Shown piece by piece: positions 35,851-44,335 of a stretch of DNA of 64,000 nucleotides (its first letter is position 1; every line of letters begins with the position of its first letter). Location of the stretch: contig CAVTHV010000016.1 of the NCBI GenBank assembly GCA_963734595.1, forward strand, positions 124,001-188,000, written 5' to 3'. The stretch comes from CAKKQX01 sp963734595 (GTDB lineage Bacteria; Pseudomonadota; Gammaproteobacteria; Burkholderiales; SG8-41). Below the pieces are notes generated by a model. It was not told the origin of the DNA. It made no database searches and was given only the letters and a program-made list of their open reading frames with translations. Made by a program: the position numbers and the translations under genes.

Positions 35851-36963
35851 ATGCTGATCGGCGTGCCTAAAGAGATCAAGAACCACGAATACCGCGTCGG
35901 CGTCACGCCCGACGGCGTGCGCGCGCTGGTTGCCGCCGGACACCAGGTCCGTGTCGAGGCCGGCGCCGGCACCAAAATTGGCTTTGCGGATGAACTCTAC
36001 CGCAACGCCGGCGCACAGATCGCCGCCGGCGCGCGCGAAGCCTACGCCGCCGACATGGTGATCAAGGTCAAGGAACTGCAGTCCGCCGAATTCGCGCTGA
36101 CCCATCCCGCACAGATTCTGTTCTGCTATCACCATTTCGCGCCGGACCCGGTGCTGCTCGCCGCCATGCTCGAGCGCAAGGTCGCGTGCGTCGCCTACGA
36201 AACCGTGACCGACGCGGGCGGCGGGTTGCCGCTGCTCACGCCGATGTCGCAGGTCGCGGGGCGGCTCGCGCCGCAGGTCGGCGCGTGGGCGCTGCAGATG
36301 GCCAACGGCGGCAGCGGCGTGCTGCTCGGCGGCGTGCCGGGCGTCGCGCCCGCGAAGGTCGTGATCATCGGCGGCGGCACCGTCGGCGAGAACGCCGCGC
36401 GCGTCGCGATCGGCATGGGCGCGGACGTGACGCTGCTCGACTGCAGCGCGCGCCAGCTCGCCCGTCTCGACGAGGTGTTCGACACCCGCCTGAAGACCGC
36501 GATCTCGAATGCGCAATCGATCCCGCCGCTGGTGCACGACGCGGATCTCGTGATCGGCGCCGTGCTGCTGCCGGGCCTGCGCGCGCCGCGGCTGATCCGC
36601 CGCGCGGATCTGAAACAGATGCGGCCGGGCTCGGTCATCGTCGACGTCGCGATCGACCAGGGCGGGATCTGCGAGACTTCGCATCCGACCACCCATTCGG
36701 ACCCGATCTACATCGAGGACGGCGTCGTGCACTATTGCGTGGCCAACATGCCGTCGGCGGTCGCGCGCACTTCGACGCTCGCGCTCACGCAGGCCACGCT
36801 GCCCTATGCGCTGGAGCTCGCCGCGAAGGGGCTGCGCCGCGCGGTGACCGACAATGCCGGACTGCGCAACGGACTGCAGGTCTGCGCCGGCCGCGTCACG
36901 CACGCCGGTCTGGCGCAGGACGCGGGCCGCGATTACCTCGATCCGCTCCAGGCCGCCGCGTGA
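35851..36963 (+). CDS. ald: Alanine dehydrogenase
   Basis: Ald interconverts L-alanine and pyruvate with NAD. The 370-residue protein starts MLIGVPKEIKNHEYRVGVTP, has VIIGGGTVGENAARVAIGMGADVTLLD as the NAD-binding Rossmann motif, and AIDQGGICETSHPTTHSDP, a strong family signature. The upstream extension of the frame is repeat DNA, so the ATG at 35851 is preferred (GGAG ahead of it). The stop overlaps the GTG of the next gene. Confidence 0.95.
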   Translation: MLIGVPKEIKNHEYRVGVTPDGVRALVAAGHQVRVEAGAGTKIGFADELYRNAGAQIAAGAREAYAADMVIKVKELQSAEFALTHPAQILFCYHHFAPDPVLLAAMLERKVACVAYETVTDAGGGLPLLTPMSQVAGRLAPQVGAWALQMANGGSGVLLGGVPGVAPAKVVIIGGGTVGENAARVAIGMGADVTLLDCSARQLARLDEVFDTRLKTAISNAQSIPPLVHDADLVIGAVLLPGLRAPRLIRRADLKQMRPGSVIVDVAIDQGGICETSHPTTHSDPIYIEDGVVHYCVANMPSAVARTSTLALTQATLPYALELAAKGLRRAVTDNAGLRNGLQVCAGRVTHAGLAQDAGRDYLDPLQAAA

Positions 36964-37382
36964 CGACACCCGGTCCTGCATCGCCGCCGTTCGATGCCGT
37001 CGCCGTCATCGACGAACAGGTCTGCATCGGCTGCACGCTGTGCATCCAGGCCTGTCCGGTCGACGCCATCGCCGGCGCCGCCGGCGTCATGCACACCGTG
37101 ATCGCGCAGGAATGCACCGGCTGCCGGCTGTGTATCGCGCCGTGCCCCGTGGACTGCATCAGCATGCGGGCCACCGGCGAGCTCACGCCCGAAGAGAAAC
37201 GCGCCGCCGAAGCATTGGCGCTGCGGCGCACCGCGGCACGGCAGCGCCGCCTGCAGCGCGAAGACGAGGAACGCGCGCTGCGGCGGGCCGCGGCGCGGGA
37301 ATCCGCCGCCGAAAAGACCAAGCGCGAAACGATTCAAAAAGCGATGGCGCGCGCGAAGGCAAGATTGCAGCAACGCCGGTGA
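36960..37382 (+). CDS. RnfB-like ferredoxin domain protein
   Basis: A 140-residue protein with two [4Fe-4S] motifs, CIGCTLCIQACPVDAI and CTGCRLCIAPCPVDCI, followed by a long basic, Ala/Arg-rich helical tail. It resembles the ferredoxin part of RnfB, an electron-transfer subunit, but lacks its N-terminal membrane helix and Cys cluster. It starts on a GTG that overlaps the ald stop (GTGA). An rnfB-like gene near nth is a common betaproteobacterial arrangement. Other Rnf subunits are not in the window. Confidence 0.8.
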   Translation: MTTPGPASPPFDAVAVIDEQVCIGCTLCIQACPVDAIAGAAGVMHTVIAQECTGCRLCIAPCPVDCISMRATGELTPEEKRAAEALALRRTAARQRRLQREDEERALRRAAARESAAEKTKRETIQKAMARAKARLQQRR

Positions 37383-37548
37383 GACGGGATTCGGGATTCA
37401 GGATTCGGCAGGTGGGAATGCGATGCCGGTTCCGTGGATTAGTGCAGTCTTGATCAAGTCGTCCTCGCGAAGGCGGGGATCCAGCAACAACTTCTGAAAA
37501 TCCTGGATTCCCGCCTTCGCGGGAATGACAGATCCATACTTAACCAGG
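37383..37548. repeat. Word repeat (GGGATTC) and inverted CGCGAAGGCGGG element
   Basis: Directly after the RnfB-like stop lie GGGATTCGGGATTCAGGATTC words. At 37459-37484 and 37502-37529 are two inverted arms of a REP-like element: CTCGCGAAGGCGGGGATCCAG and TGGATTCCCGCCTTCGCGGG. A related pair is at 40377-40503. Confidence 0.75.
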
Positions 37549-38517
37549 CTAGCGCCCGAAAATGCCGCGCAGGAGTTGCGTGGGATCGACGGAGGGCGTT
37601 TTTTGCGCAGGCGGCGCCGCGGGCGCGGGCTCTTCCTGCAAACCCTTGGCACCGGCTGTGGGCAGCGGCTGTGCGGCGCGCGCCGGGCCGGCTGTCGCGG
37701 CGACAGTCCTGATCTTCGGTTCGATACCGGCCGGCAGCGTGGCCACGTGCGGCGCGAGCTCGTCGCCCAGCTGCGACAGGCGGTCGCCGGGAAGCGGATG
37801 GGTCTTGAACAAGAGCGCGAGCGAGGCATCGTCGGCGCCATGCATCGCGAGCTTCTGCAGCACGTCGACGAGACCGTACGGGTTGTAGCCGGCGCGCGCC
37901 GCGAGCACGACGCCGATCGCGTCGGCCTCGAATTCGGCGCTCTTGTCGAGGCGGCGCGCAAACACCTCGGCGCCGGTGCCGATCATGTTGTTGAGGATCT
38001 GCGCGCGGTCGTCGCGCTGCGCGAGCTTGGTGCCGGCGGAGATGGCCGCGCTTTTCTGCATCACGGTCACGTGGTGGCGCCGCACGATGTGGCCGATCTC
38101 GTGCCCGAGCACGCCGGCCAGCTGCGCCTCGTTGTCGAGAATGTCGTAGAGCCCGCGCGTGATCAGCACGTAGCCGCCGGGCGCGGCGAACGCATTGATC
38201 GTCGGGGTGTCGAGCACGCCGAAATGCCACGGCAGATCGGGACGCTCGGTCTGCGACGCCACCCAGCGCCCGACGCGGTTCACGTAGGCCTGCAGTTCGG
38301 GATCGGCGACCAGCGGCGCGGCGCCGAGCATGCGGCCGGCGATCTCGCGCCCCATCGCGATCTCGTCTTTTTCGTCGACGCCGGTGGCGGCGGTCGCCAG
38401 ATCCTTGCCGGCGCTGAACAGCCGGTTCAGATCGAGGTCGAGCGCAGACGCGCTGCCGGCCGCCGCGCTGCAGCAGATAAATACCAATATAAACAACGGA
38501 TTATGGTATTTCTTCAT
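37549..38517 (-). CDS. M48 family metalloprotease, secreted or periplasmic
   Basis: A 322-residue protein with a signal peptide (KKYHNPLFILVFICCSAAA, cleavage near SASA), then an M48 peptidase domain with the zinc motif HEIGH (in VLGHEIGHIVRRHHV) and the third-ligand motif FEADAIG. The C-terminus is Pro/Ala-rich and unstructured. Its start overlaps the stop of the SH3-domain gene (ATGA). Relatives (LoiP/BepA-like) act in envelope protein quality control; the substrate here is unknown. Confidence 0.88.
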   Translation of the reverse strand: MKKYHNPLFILVFICCSAAAGSASALDLDLNRLFSAGKDLATAATGVDEKDEIAMGREIAGRMLGAAPLVADPELQAYVNRVGRWVASQTERPDLPWHFGVLDTPTINAFAAPGGYVLITRGLYDILDNEAQLAGVLGHEIGHIVRRHHVTVMQKSAAISAGTKLAQRDDRAQILNNMIGTGAEVFARRLDKSAEFEADAIGVVLAARAGYNPYGLVDVLQKLAMHGADDASLALLFKTHPLPGDRLSQLGDELAPHVATLPAGIEPKIRTVAATAGPARAAQPLPTAGAKGLQEEPAPAAPPAQKTPSVDPTQLLRGIFGR

Positions 38518-39023
38518 CGCGACGGGCCATCGAAGTAGTCGACGCGCGCGGCGTTGAGGCCGCTCGCCTGCGCGCTATTCTCTGCGTCTGCTTTGGACAC
38601 CGCGTAGCGATCGAGCAGCTTCAGCTGATCGCCGTTGAAGCGCGCCTGGCGCAGATCTTCTTCGCCGATCCCGCGCACGCCCATCGCGCTGGTGACATTG
38701 ACGTTCTCGCGCGGGCCGACCAGCCGCCCGAGCACCGAAGCGCCGCCCGCCTCCGCTCCCGGCTGCGCCGACGCGAAACGCACGTTGAAGGAAAACAGCC
38801 AGCCCGCCGCGCCCGGCGTCTTGAGATTGATCCACGCGCCGCTCTTCGCCACGGCCTCGCCGGCCGTGCCCTTCTTCAGGTTCGCCACGACCGGGGAGTC
38901 GAGCCGCGCTTCGGAATACAGCGGCGTGTCGCGCTCGACCGTGACCGGCTGCGCCGCGGCGGTGACCGCCGCGAGCGGGGCGAGGAGCGCGATCGCGCAA
39001 CGCAACCAGAACAGCAACGGCAT
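38514..39023 (-). CDS. Exported SH3-domain protein
   Basis: A 169-residue protein with a signal peptide (PLLFWLRCAIALLAPLAAVTAAAQ), a bacterial SH3-like domain (~30-80; TPLYSEARLDSPVVANLKKGTAGEAV, WINLKTPGAAGWLF) and a C-terminal helical part. Start at 39023 is chosen because it begins the signal sequence. It is translationally coupled to the downstream M48 protease, suggesting a joint role at the cell envelope. Confidence 0.78.
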   Translation of the reverse strand: MPLLFWLRCAIALLAPLAAVTAAAQPVTVERDTPLYSEARLDSPVVANLKKGTAGEAVAKSGAWINLKTPGAAGWLFSFNVRFASAQPGAEAGGASVLGRLVGPRENVNVTSAMGVRGIGEEDLRQARFNGDQLKLLDRYAVSKADAENSAQASGLNAARVDYFDGPSR

Positions 39024-39143
39024 GACGGAGAATTCCTTTTTGCTGCGAACCGGGAAAAAATAACACAAAGCAACAGGCGGCGATACGATGCGCCCGCGCC
39101 GGCCGCGTTGTCAATCTCCGCGGTTTCGGATAACGTCCGACGC

Positions 39144-39830
39144 GTGAATTCCGCCAAACGCCACGAAATTTTCACGCGCCTGCGCGCCGCCAATCCCGCG
39201 CCGCGCACCGAACTCACATACGCTTCGCCGTTCGAACTGCTGGTCGCCGTCGTGCTGTCGGCGCAGGCCACCGACAAGAGCGTCAATCTCGCCACGCAAA
39301 AGCTGTTCCCCCATGCGAATACGCCGGAACGAATCCTGGCGCTTGGCCAGAGCGGGCTCGAGCAGCACATCAAGAGCATCGGCCTCTACCGCACCAAGGC
39401 CAAAAACATTCTCGCCACCTGCAAACTGCTGCTGGAACAACATGGCGGCGAGGTGCCGCAAACGCGCGAGGCGCTGGAGAGCCTGCCGGGGGTCGGGCGC
39501 AAAACGGCGAACGTGATCCTGAACACCGCGTTCGGCCAGCCGACGATCGCGGTGGACACGCATATCTTCCGCGTCTCCAACCGCACCGGCATCGCGCCCG
39601 GAAAGAACGTGGAGGAAGTCGAACGCAAGCTGCTCAAGTTCGTGCCGGACGAGTTCAAGCACGACGCCCATCACTGGCTGATCCTGCACGGCCGCTACGT
39701 GTGCGTGGCGCGGAAGCCGAGGTGTTCGGCGTGCCTCATTAACGATTTGTGCGAGTTCACGCACAAATCCAGGGACTGGGGCTGGGGGCTAGGGACTAGG
39801 GGAAAAGTAAACACCTGTCCCTCGGAGTAA
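39144..39830 (+). CDS. nth: Endonuclease III (DNA glycosylase/AP lyase)
   Basis: Nth removes oxidised pyrimidines from DNA. From the GTG at 39144 (MNSAKRHEIFTRLRAANP) landmarks are VVLSAQATDKSVN, the helix-hairpin-helix LPGVGRKTANV with its catalytic Lys, the catalytic Asp in VDTHIFRVSNR, and the [4Fe-4S] ligand set Cys-x6-Cys-x2-Cys-x5-Cys near the end (CVARKPRCSACLINDLC). An upstream ATG at 39108 is possible. The last ~18 residues (SRDWGWGLGTRGKVNTCPSE) are encoded by the flanking GGGACTGGGG word repeat and are not part of the normal family. Confidence 0.93.
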   Translation: MNSAKRHEIFTRLRAANPAPRTELTYASPFELLVAVVLSAQATDKSVNLATQKLFPHANTPERILALGQSGLEQHIKSIGLYRTKAKNILATCKLLLEQHGGEVPQTREALESLPGVGRKTANVILNTAFGQPTIAVDTHIFRVSNRTGIAPGKNVEEVERKLLKFVPDEFKHDAHHWLILHGRYVCVARKPRCSACLINDLCEFTHKSRDWGWGLGTRGKVNTCPSE

Positions 39831-39922
39831 AATCAAAATAGCGACCAGACTGAACATTCGTCCCTGATCCCCAACCCCTAGCCCTTGATCCCTAGCCCCC
39901 AGTCCCCAGCCCCTAGTCCCTG
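39774..39922. repeat. Inverted word repeat, GGGACTAGGGGCTGGGG family, overlapping nth 3' end
   Basis: Left words GGGACTGGGGCTGGGGGC and TAGGGACTAGGGG (39774-39801) face right words CCCCTAGCCC, CCCAGTCCCCAG and CCCCTAGTCCC (39867-39921). The left arm lies inside the nth reading frame; the right arm ends at the DUF1841 start. Confidence 0.8.
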
Positions 39923-39924
39923 AA

Positions 39925-40359
39925 ATGTTCAGCCCTTCCCGCGACGAAGCCCGCCGCTTCTTTTTCGACACCTGGGGAAAATACCGGCGCGGCGAAGCGC
40001 TCAGCGGGCTCGAACGGCCCGCGCTGGCGGTGATCAGCCTGCATCCCGAATATCACGCGCTGCTCGATGCGCCGGAGCGTCATCTCGAACGCGACTTCCT
40101 GCCGGAAGACGGCGGCATCAACCCGTTTCTGCACCTGTCGCTGCACCTCGCGGTGGAGGAACAGCTTTCGATCGACCAGCCGGCCGGGATACTCGCGCTG
40201 TATCAGCGCCTGCTGCAGAAGACGGGTGCGGAGCACGATGCCAAGCACGCGCTGCTCGAATGCCTGGGGGAAATGCTGTGGCAGGCGCAGCGCCTCAACG
40301 CCGCGCCCGATCCGAAGATTTACCTGGCGTGCCTGGAAAAGAGGGCCGGACAGCCCTGA
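39925..40359 (+). CDS. DUF1841 family protein
   Basis: A 144-residue protein matching the DUF1841 pattern: MFSPSRDEARRFFFDTWGKY, HPEYHALL, GINPFLHLSLHLAVEEQLSID and HDAKHALLECLGEMLWQAQR. The His-rich segments recall metal-binding helices, but the function of the family is not known. It often follows nth in Betaproteobacteria. Confidence 0.88.
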   Translation: MFSPSRDEARRFFFDTWGKYRRGEALSGLERPALAVISLHPEYHALLDAPERHLERDFLPEDGGINPFLHLSLHLAVEEQLSIDQPAGILALYQRLLQKTGAEHDAKHALLECLGEMLWQAQRLNAAPDPKIYLACLEKRAGQP

Positions 40360-40376
40360 TCAGATGGGGGGGGTTC

Positions 40377-40503
40377 GTCGTCCCCGCGAAGGCGGGGACC
40401 CAGTATGTTGTTAGAGTGGCCCCCATCCTAGGCCCCCTCGCGTGCGGCGCAGGCTCTCCCCCCGCAAGCAGGGGAAGGGGATACCCGCCTTCGCGGGAAT
40501 GAC
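40377..40503. repeat. Inverted REP-like element, CGCGAAGGCGGG family
   Basis: The left arm TCCCCGCGAAGGCGGGGACC (~40381-40401) and the right arm CCCGCCTTCGCGGGAATGAC (~40484-40503) flank about 80 bp that include GGCCCCCTCGCGTGC and CTCCCCCCGCAAGC. It resembles the element at 37459-37529. It lies between the convergent DUF1841 and cytochrome c genes. Confidence 0.75.
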
Positions 40504-40531
40504 GCAAATAAAACGGGCAGCGCCCGTTTGA

Positions 40532-40867
40532 TCAGCGTTTGTCTACGAGGCCCTGCTGGTGCGAGAAATACCCGGCCAGATCGGCGATATCGCGCTGCGA
40601 CAGCTTGGCCGCCTGCGGCGCCATGATCGGGTTCTTGCGCGCGCCGGACTGGTAATCTTTCAGCGCCCTGACCAGATAATCTTCATGCTGGCCGGCCAGC
40701 CGCGGAAAGTCCGGTGACTGGCTGTTGCCGTCCGGACCGTGGCACGCGGCGCAGACCTTGGATTTTTCCTTGCCCGCGTCCGACTCGCCCGCCATCACCG
40801 CGCTGCTGGCAAACAGGACCGCACAGCATCCGGCCCAGAAAAGTGTTTTCGTCGATAGGTTTTTCAT
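40532..40867 (-). CDS. Class I cytochrome c, periplasmic
   Basis: A 111-residue protein with a signal peptide (cleavage near AVMAGES) and a single heme-binding CAACHG motif; the distal Met is probably in NPIMAPQA. The fold resembles one half of a cytochrome c4. It is directly downstream of another monoheme cytochrome gene on the same strand, so the pair could act as a two-protein equivalent of c4; this is inference. Confidence 0.88.
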   Translation of the reverse strand: MKNLSTKTLFWAGCCAVLFASSAVMAGESDAGKEKSKVCAACHGPDGNSQSPDFPRLAGQHEDYLVRALKDYQSGARKNPIMAPQAAKLSQRDIADLAGYFSHQQGLVDKR

Positions 40868-40882
40868 TGGCCTGTTCCCGGA

Positions 40883-41231
40883 TTACTTGGCCGCCGGCTT
40901 CGCCGGACCGGAAGAATAATATGCCGCGAGATCCGCCATGTCCTGGTCGGAAAGTCCGCCTGGCGATCGCCCTCATCGAGGGATGGCTGCGCGCGCCTGA
41001 TTTGTATTCCTGCAGCGCGTTGACGATATACGCGGCGTGCTGTCCGCCCAGCCTCGGCACGCTGTACACCTCGGGGAACGCGGTCCGGTAGTCGGGGATG
41101 CCGTGGCAGCCGATGCACATCGAGTTCTTCTGCGCGCCTGCGGCCGGATCGCCGGTTGCGGCCTGGACGCCGCCTGCAGCGGCGACGCACATTGCGGCGG
41201 CTGCGATGCTGAGAATTTTCCTGGACTTCAT
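40883..41231 (-). CDS. Class I cytochrome c, periplasmic; one frameshift
   Basis: Start MKSRKILSIAAAAMCVAAAG gives a signal peptide, followed by CIGCHG and the c4-like stretch PRLGGQHAAYIVNALQEYKSGAR. An extra base near 40961 breaks the frame after RAIA; dropping it gives GGLSDQDMADLAAYYSSGPAKPAAK and a TAA at 40885-40883. The rebuilt protein (~115 aa) is complete and parallels the downstream cytochrome. Confidence 0.85.
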
Positions 41232-41283
41232 TTCGGTCGGTTTCCTCCGGTTTTTCGGGATATTTCTTCGGCGGCGATTATAC

Positions 41284-43104
41284 ATGAAAAGCCCCGGATA
41301 TCACCGGCATTGCCCGGCGGCTGCGCTATGGCCGATAATGCAGGCAGCCCGTCACCCTGCCAGAAAATTGAACCCGCCCACCTCCCCGCCTTCCCGCTCC
41401 TGGCCGTCGAAGCTGTTCCCTTTTCTGCTCTGGCGGCCGCTGCTCACGCGGGACGCGCTGCGCGCGGACACCATCGCCGGCCTCACGGTTGCGCTGCTGG
41501 CGATACCCCAGTCGCTCGCCTACGCCCAGCTCGCCGGCCTGCCGGCCTACTATGGCCTCTACGCGGCGCTGATCCCGGCGGTGGTCGGGGTCATGTGGGG
41601 CTCCTCCGGCATCCTGTCCACCGGCCCGGTGGCGATGACCTCGCTGCTCACCGCGGCGAGCATTGCGCCGCTCGCGATGCGGGGAAGCCCGGAGTTCGTG
41701 TCCTTCGCGATCCTGCTCGCGCTGCTGTCGGGACTGTTCCAGATCGCCTTCGGCCTCTTGCGCATGGGCACGCTGCTCAACTTCCTGTCCTATCCCGTGC
41801 TGATGGGATTCATCAACGCCGCGGCGATCATCATCGGCCTGTCGCAGCTGCCCACCATCCTCGGCATTTCGGTTTCCCAGTCCAACCACCTGCTGACCGA
41901 CACCTGGCGCGTGATCACCAATATCGACTCGCTGCACGAAATCTCGCTCGCCTTCGGCCTCATCGCGCTCGCCGGCCTGTTCGCCTTCCGGAAATACGCG
42001 CCGCGGCTGCCCGGCGCGCTGATCGTGGTGGCCGCGCTCACGGTCGCGAGCTATTTCATCGGCTACGAGAAGATGGGCGGCCGCGTCGTCGGCGAAATCC
42101 CCGCCGGGCTGCCGAGCTTCGCCACGCCGCCGCTCGACTGGCACGCGACCATCTCGCTGCTGCCCGCGGCGTTCGTGATCGCGCTGATCAGCTTCATGGA
42201 GGCGATGTCGAGCTGCAAGGTGATCGCCATCAAGACGCGCACCGCCTGGGACGACAACCAGGAGCTGATCGGCCAGGGGCTGGCCAAGGTGGCGGCGGCG
42301 TTCAGCCAGTCGATGCCGGTGAGCGGCTCCTTTTCGCGCTCGGCGCTCAACCTGTCGGCCAACGCCAAAACCGGGGTCTCGTCGCTGATCGCCGCGGCGT
42401 TCGTGCTGCTGACCCTGCTGTTCTTCACATCGCTGCTGCATCATCTGCCCAAACCGGTGCTCGCCGCGATCATCATCACGGCCCTGCTCAACCTCGTCGA
42501 TTACAAGAGCATCGCGAAATCGTGGCTGGCGCGCCGGGACGACGGCGTCGCCGCGGTGATCACGTTCGTCACGACGCTGGCGTTCGCGCCCAACATCCAG
42601 GTCGGCATTCTCACCGGCATCATGCTCTCCCTCGCGCTGCTGCTCTACCGGATGATGCGGCCGCGGGTCGCGGTGCTCGGCATGCACGAAGACGGCACGC
42701 TGCGCGACGCGGACTATTTCCAGCTGGCCGCGCTGCATCCGAAGCTCGGCGCGATCCGTTTCGACGGCTCGCTGGTCTTCGTCAACGTCGCCTATTTCGA
42801 AGAGGCGATCCTGAAGCTCGAGCGCCGCAACCCCGACCTCAAGTGCATCCTGGTGGCCGGCAACGGGATCAACGATCTCGACACCTCCGGCGTCGAAATG
42901 ATCTCGAACCTGGTGGAGCGGCTGCGCGCGAGCGGCATCACGCTCGCCTTCAGCGGCATGAAGCGGCAGGTGCTGCAGGTCATGGAGCGCACCAACCTGC
43001 CGCGGATAATCGGCAGCGAGAACATTTTCCCGACCGACCGGCTCGCGCTCGACACGCTGCGGGCCGCGCTCGACAACCAGTCCACCGATGGAGGTGCATC
43101 ATGA
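41284..43104 (+). CDS. SulP-family anion transporter with STAS domain
   Basis: The frame encodes a SulP transporter: about 12-14 membrane helices starting around LPGLAYAQL-like text (here IPQSLAYAQLAGLPAYYGLYAAL, the family signature), QSMPVSGSFSRSALN, and a C-terminal STAS domain with ILVAGNGINDLDTSGVEMI. Substrates in this family include sulfate, bicarbonate and other anions. The start is uncertain: ATG at 41284 or at 41338 (MQAARHPARKL), the rest of the upstream frame being non-homologous. It is divergent from the cytochrome c genes. Confidence 0.85.
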   Translation: MKSPGYHRHCPAAALWPIMQAARHPARKLNPPTSPPSRSWPSKLFPFLLWRPLLTRDALRADTIAGLTVALLAIPQSLAYAQLAGLPAYYGLYAALIPAVVGVMWGSSGILSTGPVAMTSLLTAASIAPLAMRGSPEFVSFAILLALLSGLFQIAFGLLRMGTLLNFLSYPVLMGFINAAAIIIGLSQLPTILGISVSQSNHLLTDTWRVITNIDSLHEISLAFGLIALAGLFAFRKYAPRLPGALIVVAALTVASYFIGYEKMGGRVVGEIPAGLPSFATPPLDWHATISLLPAAFVIALISFMEAMSSCKVIAIKTRTAWDDNQELIGQGLAKVAAAFSQSMPVSGSFSRSALNLSANAKTGVSSLIAAAFVLLTLLFFTSLLHHLPKPVLAAIIITALLNLVDYKSIAKSWLARRDDGVAAVITFVTTLAFAPNIQVGILTGIMLSLALLLYRMMRPRVAVLGMHEDGTLRDADYFQLAALHPKLGAIRFDGSLVFVNVAYFEEAILKLERRNPDLKCILVAGNGINDLDTSGVEMISNLVERLRASGITLAFSGMKRQVLQVMERTNLPRIIGSENIFPTDRLALDTLRAALDNQSTDGGAS

Positions 43105-43433
43105 GCATCCGCCTGATCTTCTCCCTGGCGATCGTCGTGCTCGCCATTGTTTTCGCGCTGCAAAACGCCGCGCCGGTGACGGTGATGTTCGTCATCTGGC
43201 GTTTCGACAGTTCGCTGGCGCTGGTCCTGGCAGGGACGTTCGTTCTGGGCGCCCTGCTCGCCGCGCTGTTGACCACGACGGCGTCGGTGCGGAAAAGCTG
43301 GAAGCTGTCGAAGCAGGAGCGCAAGGGCGGCGAACTCGAACAACGGGTGACCGAACTCGAGCAACTCGTCGCAGCGAGGGACCGGCGGATCGCCGAACTC
43401 GAACCGCGCAAAGACCGGCCCTCTCTTTCCTGA
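43101..43433 (+). CDS. LapA domain (DUF1049) membrane protein
   Basis: A 110-residue protein with two membrane helices (SIRLIFSLAIVVLAIVFALQN and SLALVLAGTFVLGALLAALL) and a C-terminal coiled coil with ELEQRVTELEQLVAARDRRIAELE. The stretch ALQNAAPVTVMFVIWRF is the LapA signature. The ATG at 43101 has GGAGG ahead of it and overlaps the SulP stop (ATGA). Family members affect envelope/LPS processes in E. coli (LapA); the role here is not shown. Confidence 0.88.
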   Translation: MSIRLIFSLAIVVLAIVFALQNAAPVTVMFVIWRFDSSLALVLAGTFVLGALLAALLTTTASVRKSWKLSKQERKGGELEQRVTELEQLVAARDRRIAELEPRKDRPSLS

Positions 43434-43462
43434 AGCGGCCAGCCGGTTAGAATGGGGCGCTC

Positions 43463-44030
43463 ATGGCCAATCGACTGACGAAGATTTACACCCGCACCGG
43501 CGACGACGGCACGACCGGCCTCGTCCGACGGCTCGCGCGTGGCGAAGGATGCGCTGCGCGTCGAGGCGATGGGCGCGGTGGACGAACTGAACGGCAGCAT
43601 CGGCGTGCTGCTGGCCGAAGACATGCCCGACGCCGCGCGCGCCTGCCTGCTCGACGCGCAGCACGACCTGTTCGATCTCGGCGGCGAGCTGAGCCTGCCC
43701 GGTCATCCGATCCTGGCCGAAGCGCATGTCGCGCGGCTCGAGGCCGCGCTCGATGACTTCAATGCGAAACTGCCGCCGCTCAAGGATTTCATCCTGCCCG
43801 GCGGCTCGCGCGCGGCGGGCCTCGCCCATGTCGCGCGCACGGTCTGCCGCCGCGCCGAGCGCCGGCTGGTCACGCTGTCGCATCAGGAGCCGGTGTCGCC
43901 GCTCACGCTGCAATACCTGAACCGGCTCTCGGATCTCCTGTTCGTGCTCGCGCGGGCGCTCAACCGCCACGCCGGCCGCGGCGATGTGCTGTGGCAGCAG
44001 GGGAAGAATCGCGGAAAGACCAAAGATTGA
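43463..44030 (+). CDS. Cob(I)alamin adenosyltransferase, PduO type; one frameshift
   Basis: The enzyme makes adenosylcobalamin from ATP and cob(I)alamin. It starts MANRLTKIYTRTGDDGTTGL, the PduO-type phosphate-binding start. An extra G at 43523 breaks the frame; restored text is TTGLSDGSRVAKDALRVEAMGAVDELNGS. Family landmarks follow: LPGGSRAAGLAHVARTVCRRAERRL and LNRLSDLLFVLAR. The last codons (AAA GAT TGA) are part of the CGCCAAGA word repeat. Together with the BtuF-like gene next to it, it implies B12 use even though nrdJ is a remnant. Confidence 0.9.
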
Positions 44031-44335
44031 ACCGCCAAGGACCGCCAAGAACGCCAAGAAGATCAAAAGCGAAGACACAGAAGGACACGAGGCACGAAGA
44101 AAAATCAAAATAATTAACCGCCAATGAATACTGCGATGCTTGCTCAGACGTACTTTTCGAGCCAGGATAGGCATTAGCTCGAGTTCTTAATTCATTTTTC
44201 TTCCTGGCGGTTCATTTATTCTTGCTTTTGCTTTGGCGTCTTGGCGGTTCATCAATTTTTGAATTTCTTGGCGTGCTTGGCGGCCTTGGCGGTTCAATTT
44301 TATTTTTTGATTTTCTGACGTCTTGGCGGTTTCTT
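44019..44335. repeat. Composite word repeat, CGCCAAGA family, flanking adenosyltransferase and btuF-like genes
   Basis: Left arm (44019-44118) matches the array at 32726 closely, with AAAGATTGAACCGCCAAGG at the start, then GCCAAGAAGATCAAAAGCG and GACACAGAAGGACACGA words. The right arm (44203-44332) has CTTGGCGGTTCA, CTTGGCGTGCTTGGCGG and CGTCTTGGCGG words. It supplies the last codons of the adenosyltransferase gene and the C-terminal tail codons of the BtuF-like gene. Confidence 0.8.

Noticed and set aside
40532..41231. A single diheme cytochrome c4 split by error
   Set aside because: Each of the two cytochromes has its own signal peptide, ribosome-binding region and stop, so they are separate genes even after the frameshift in the first is repaired.
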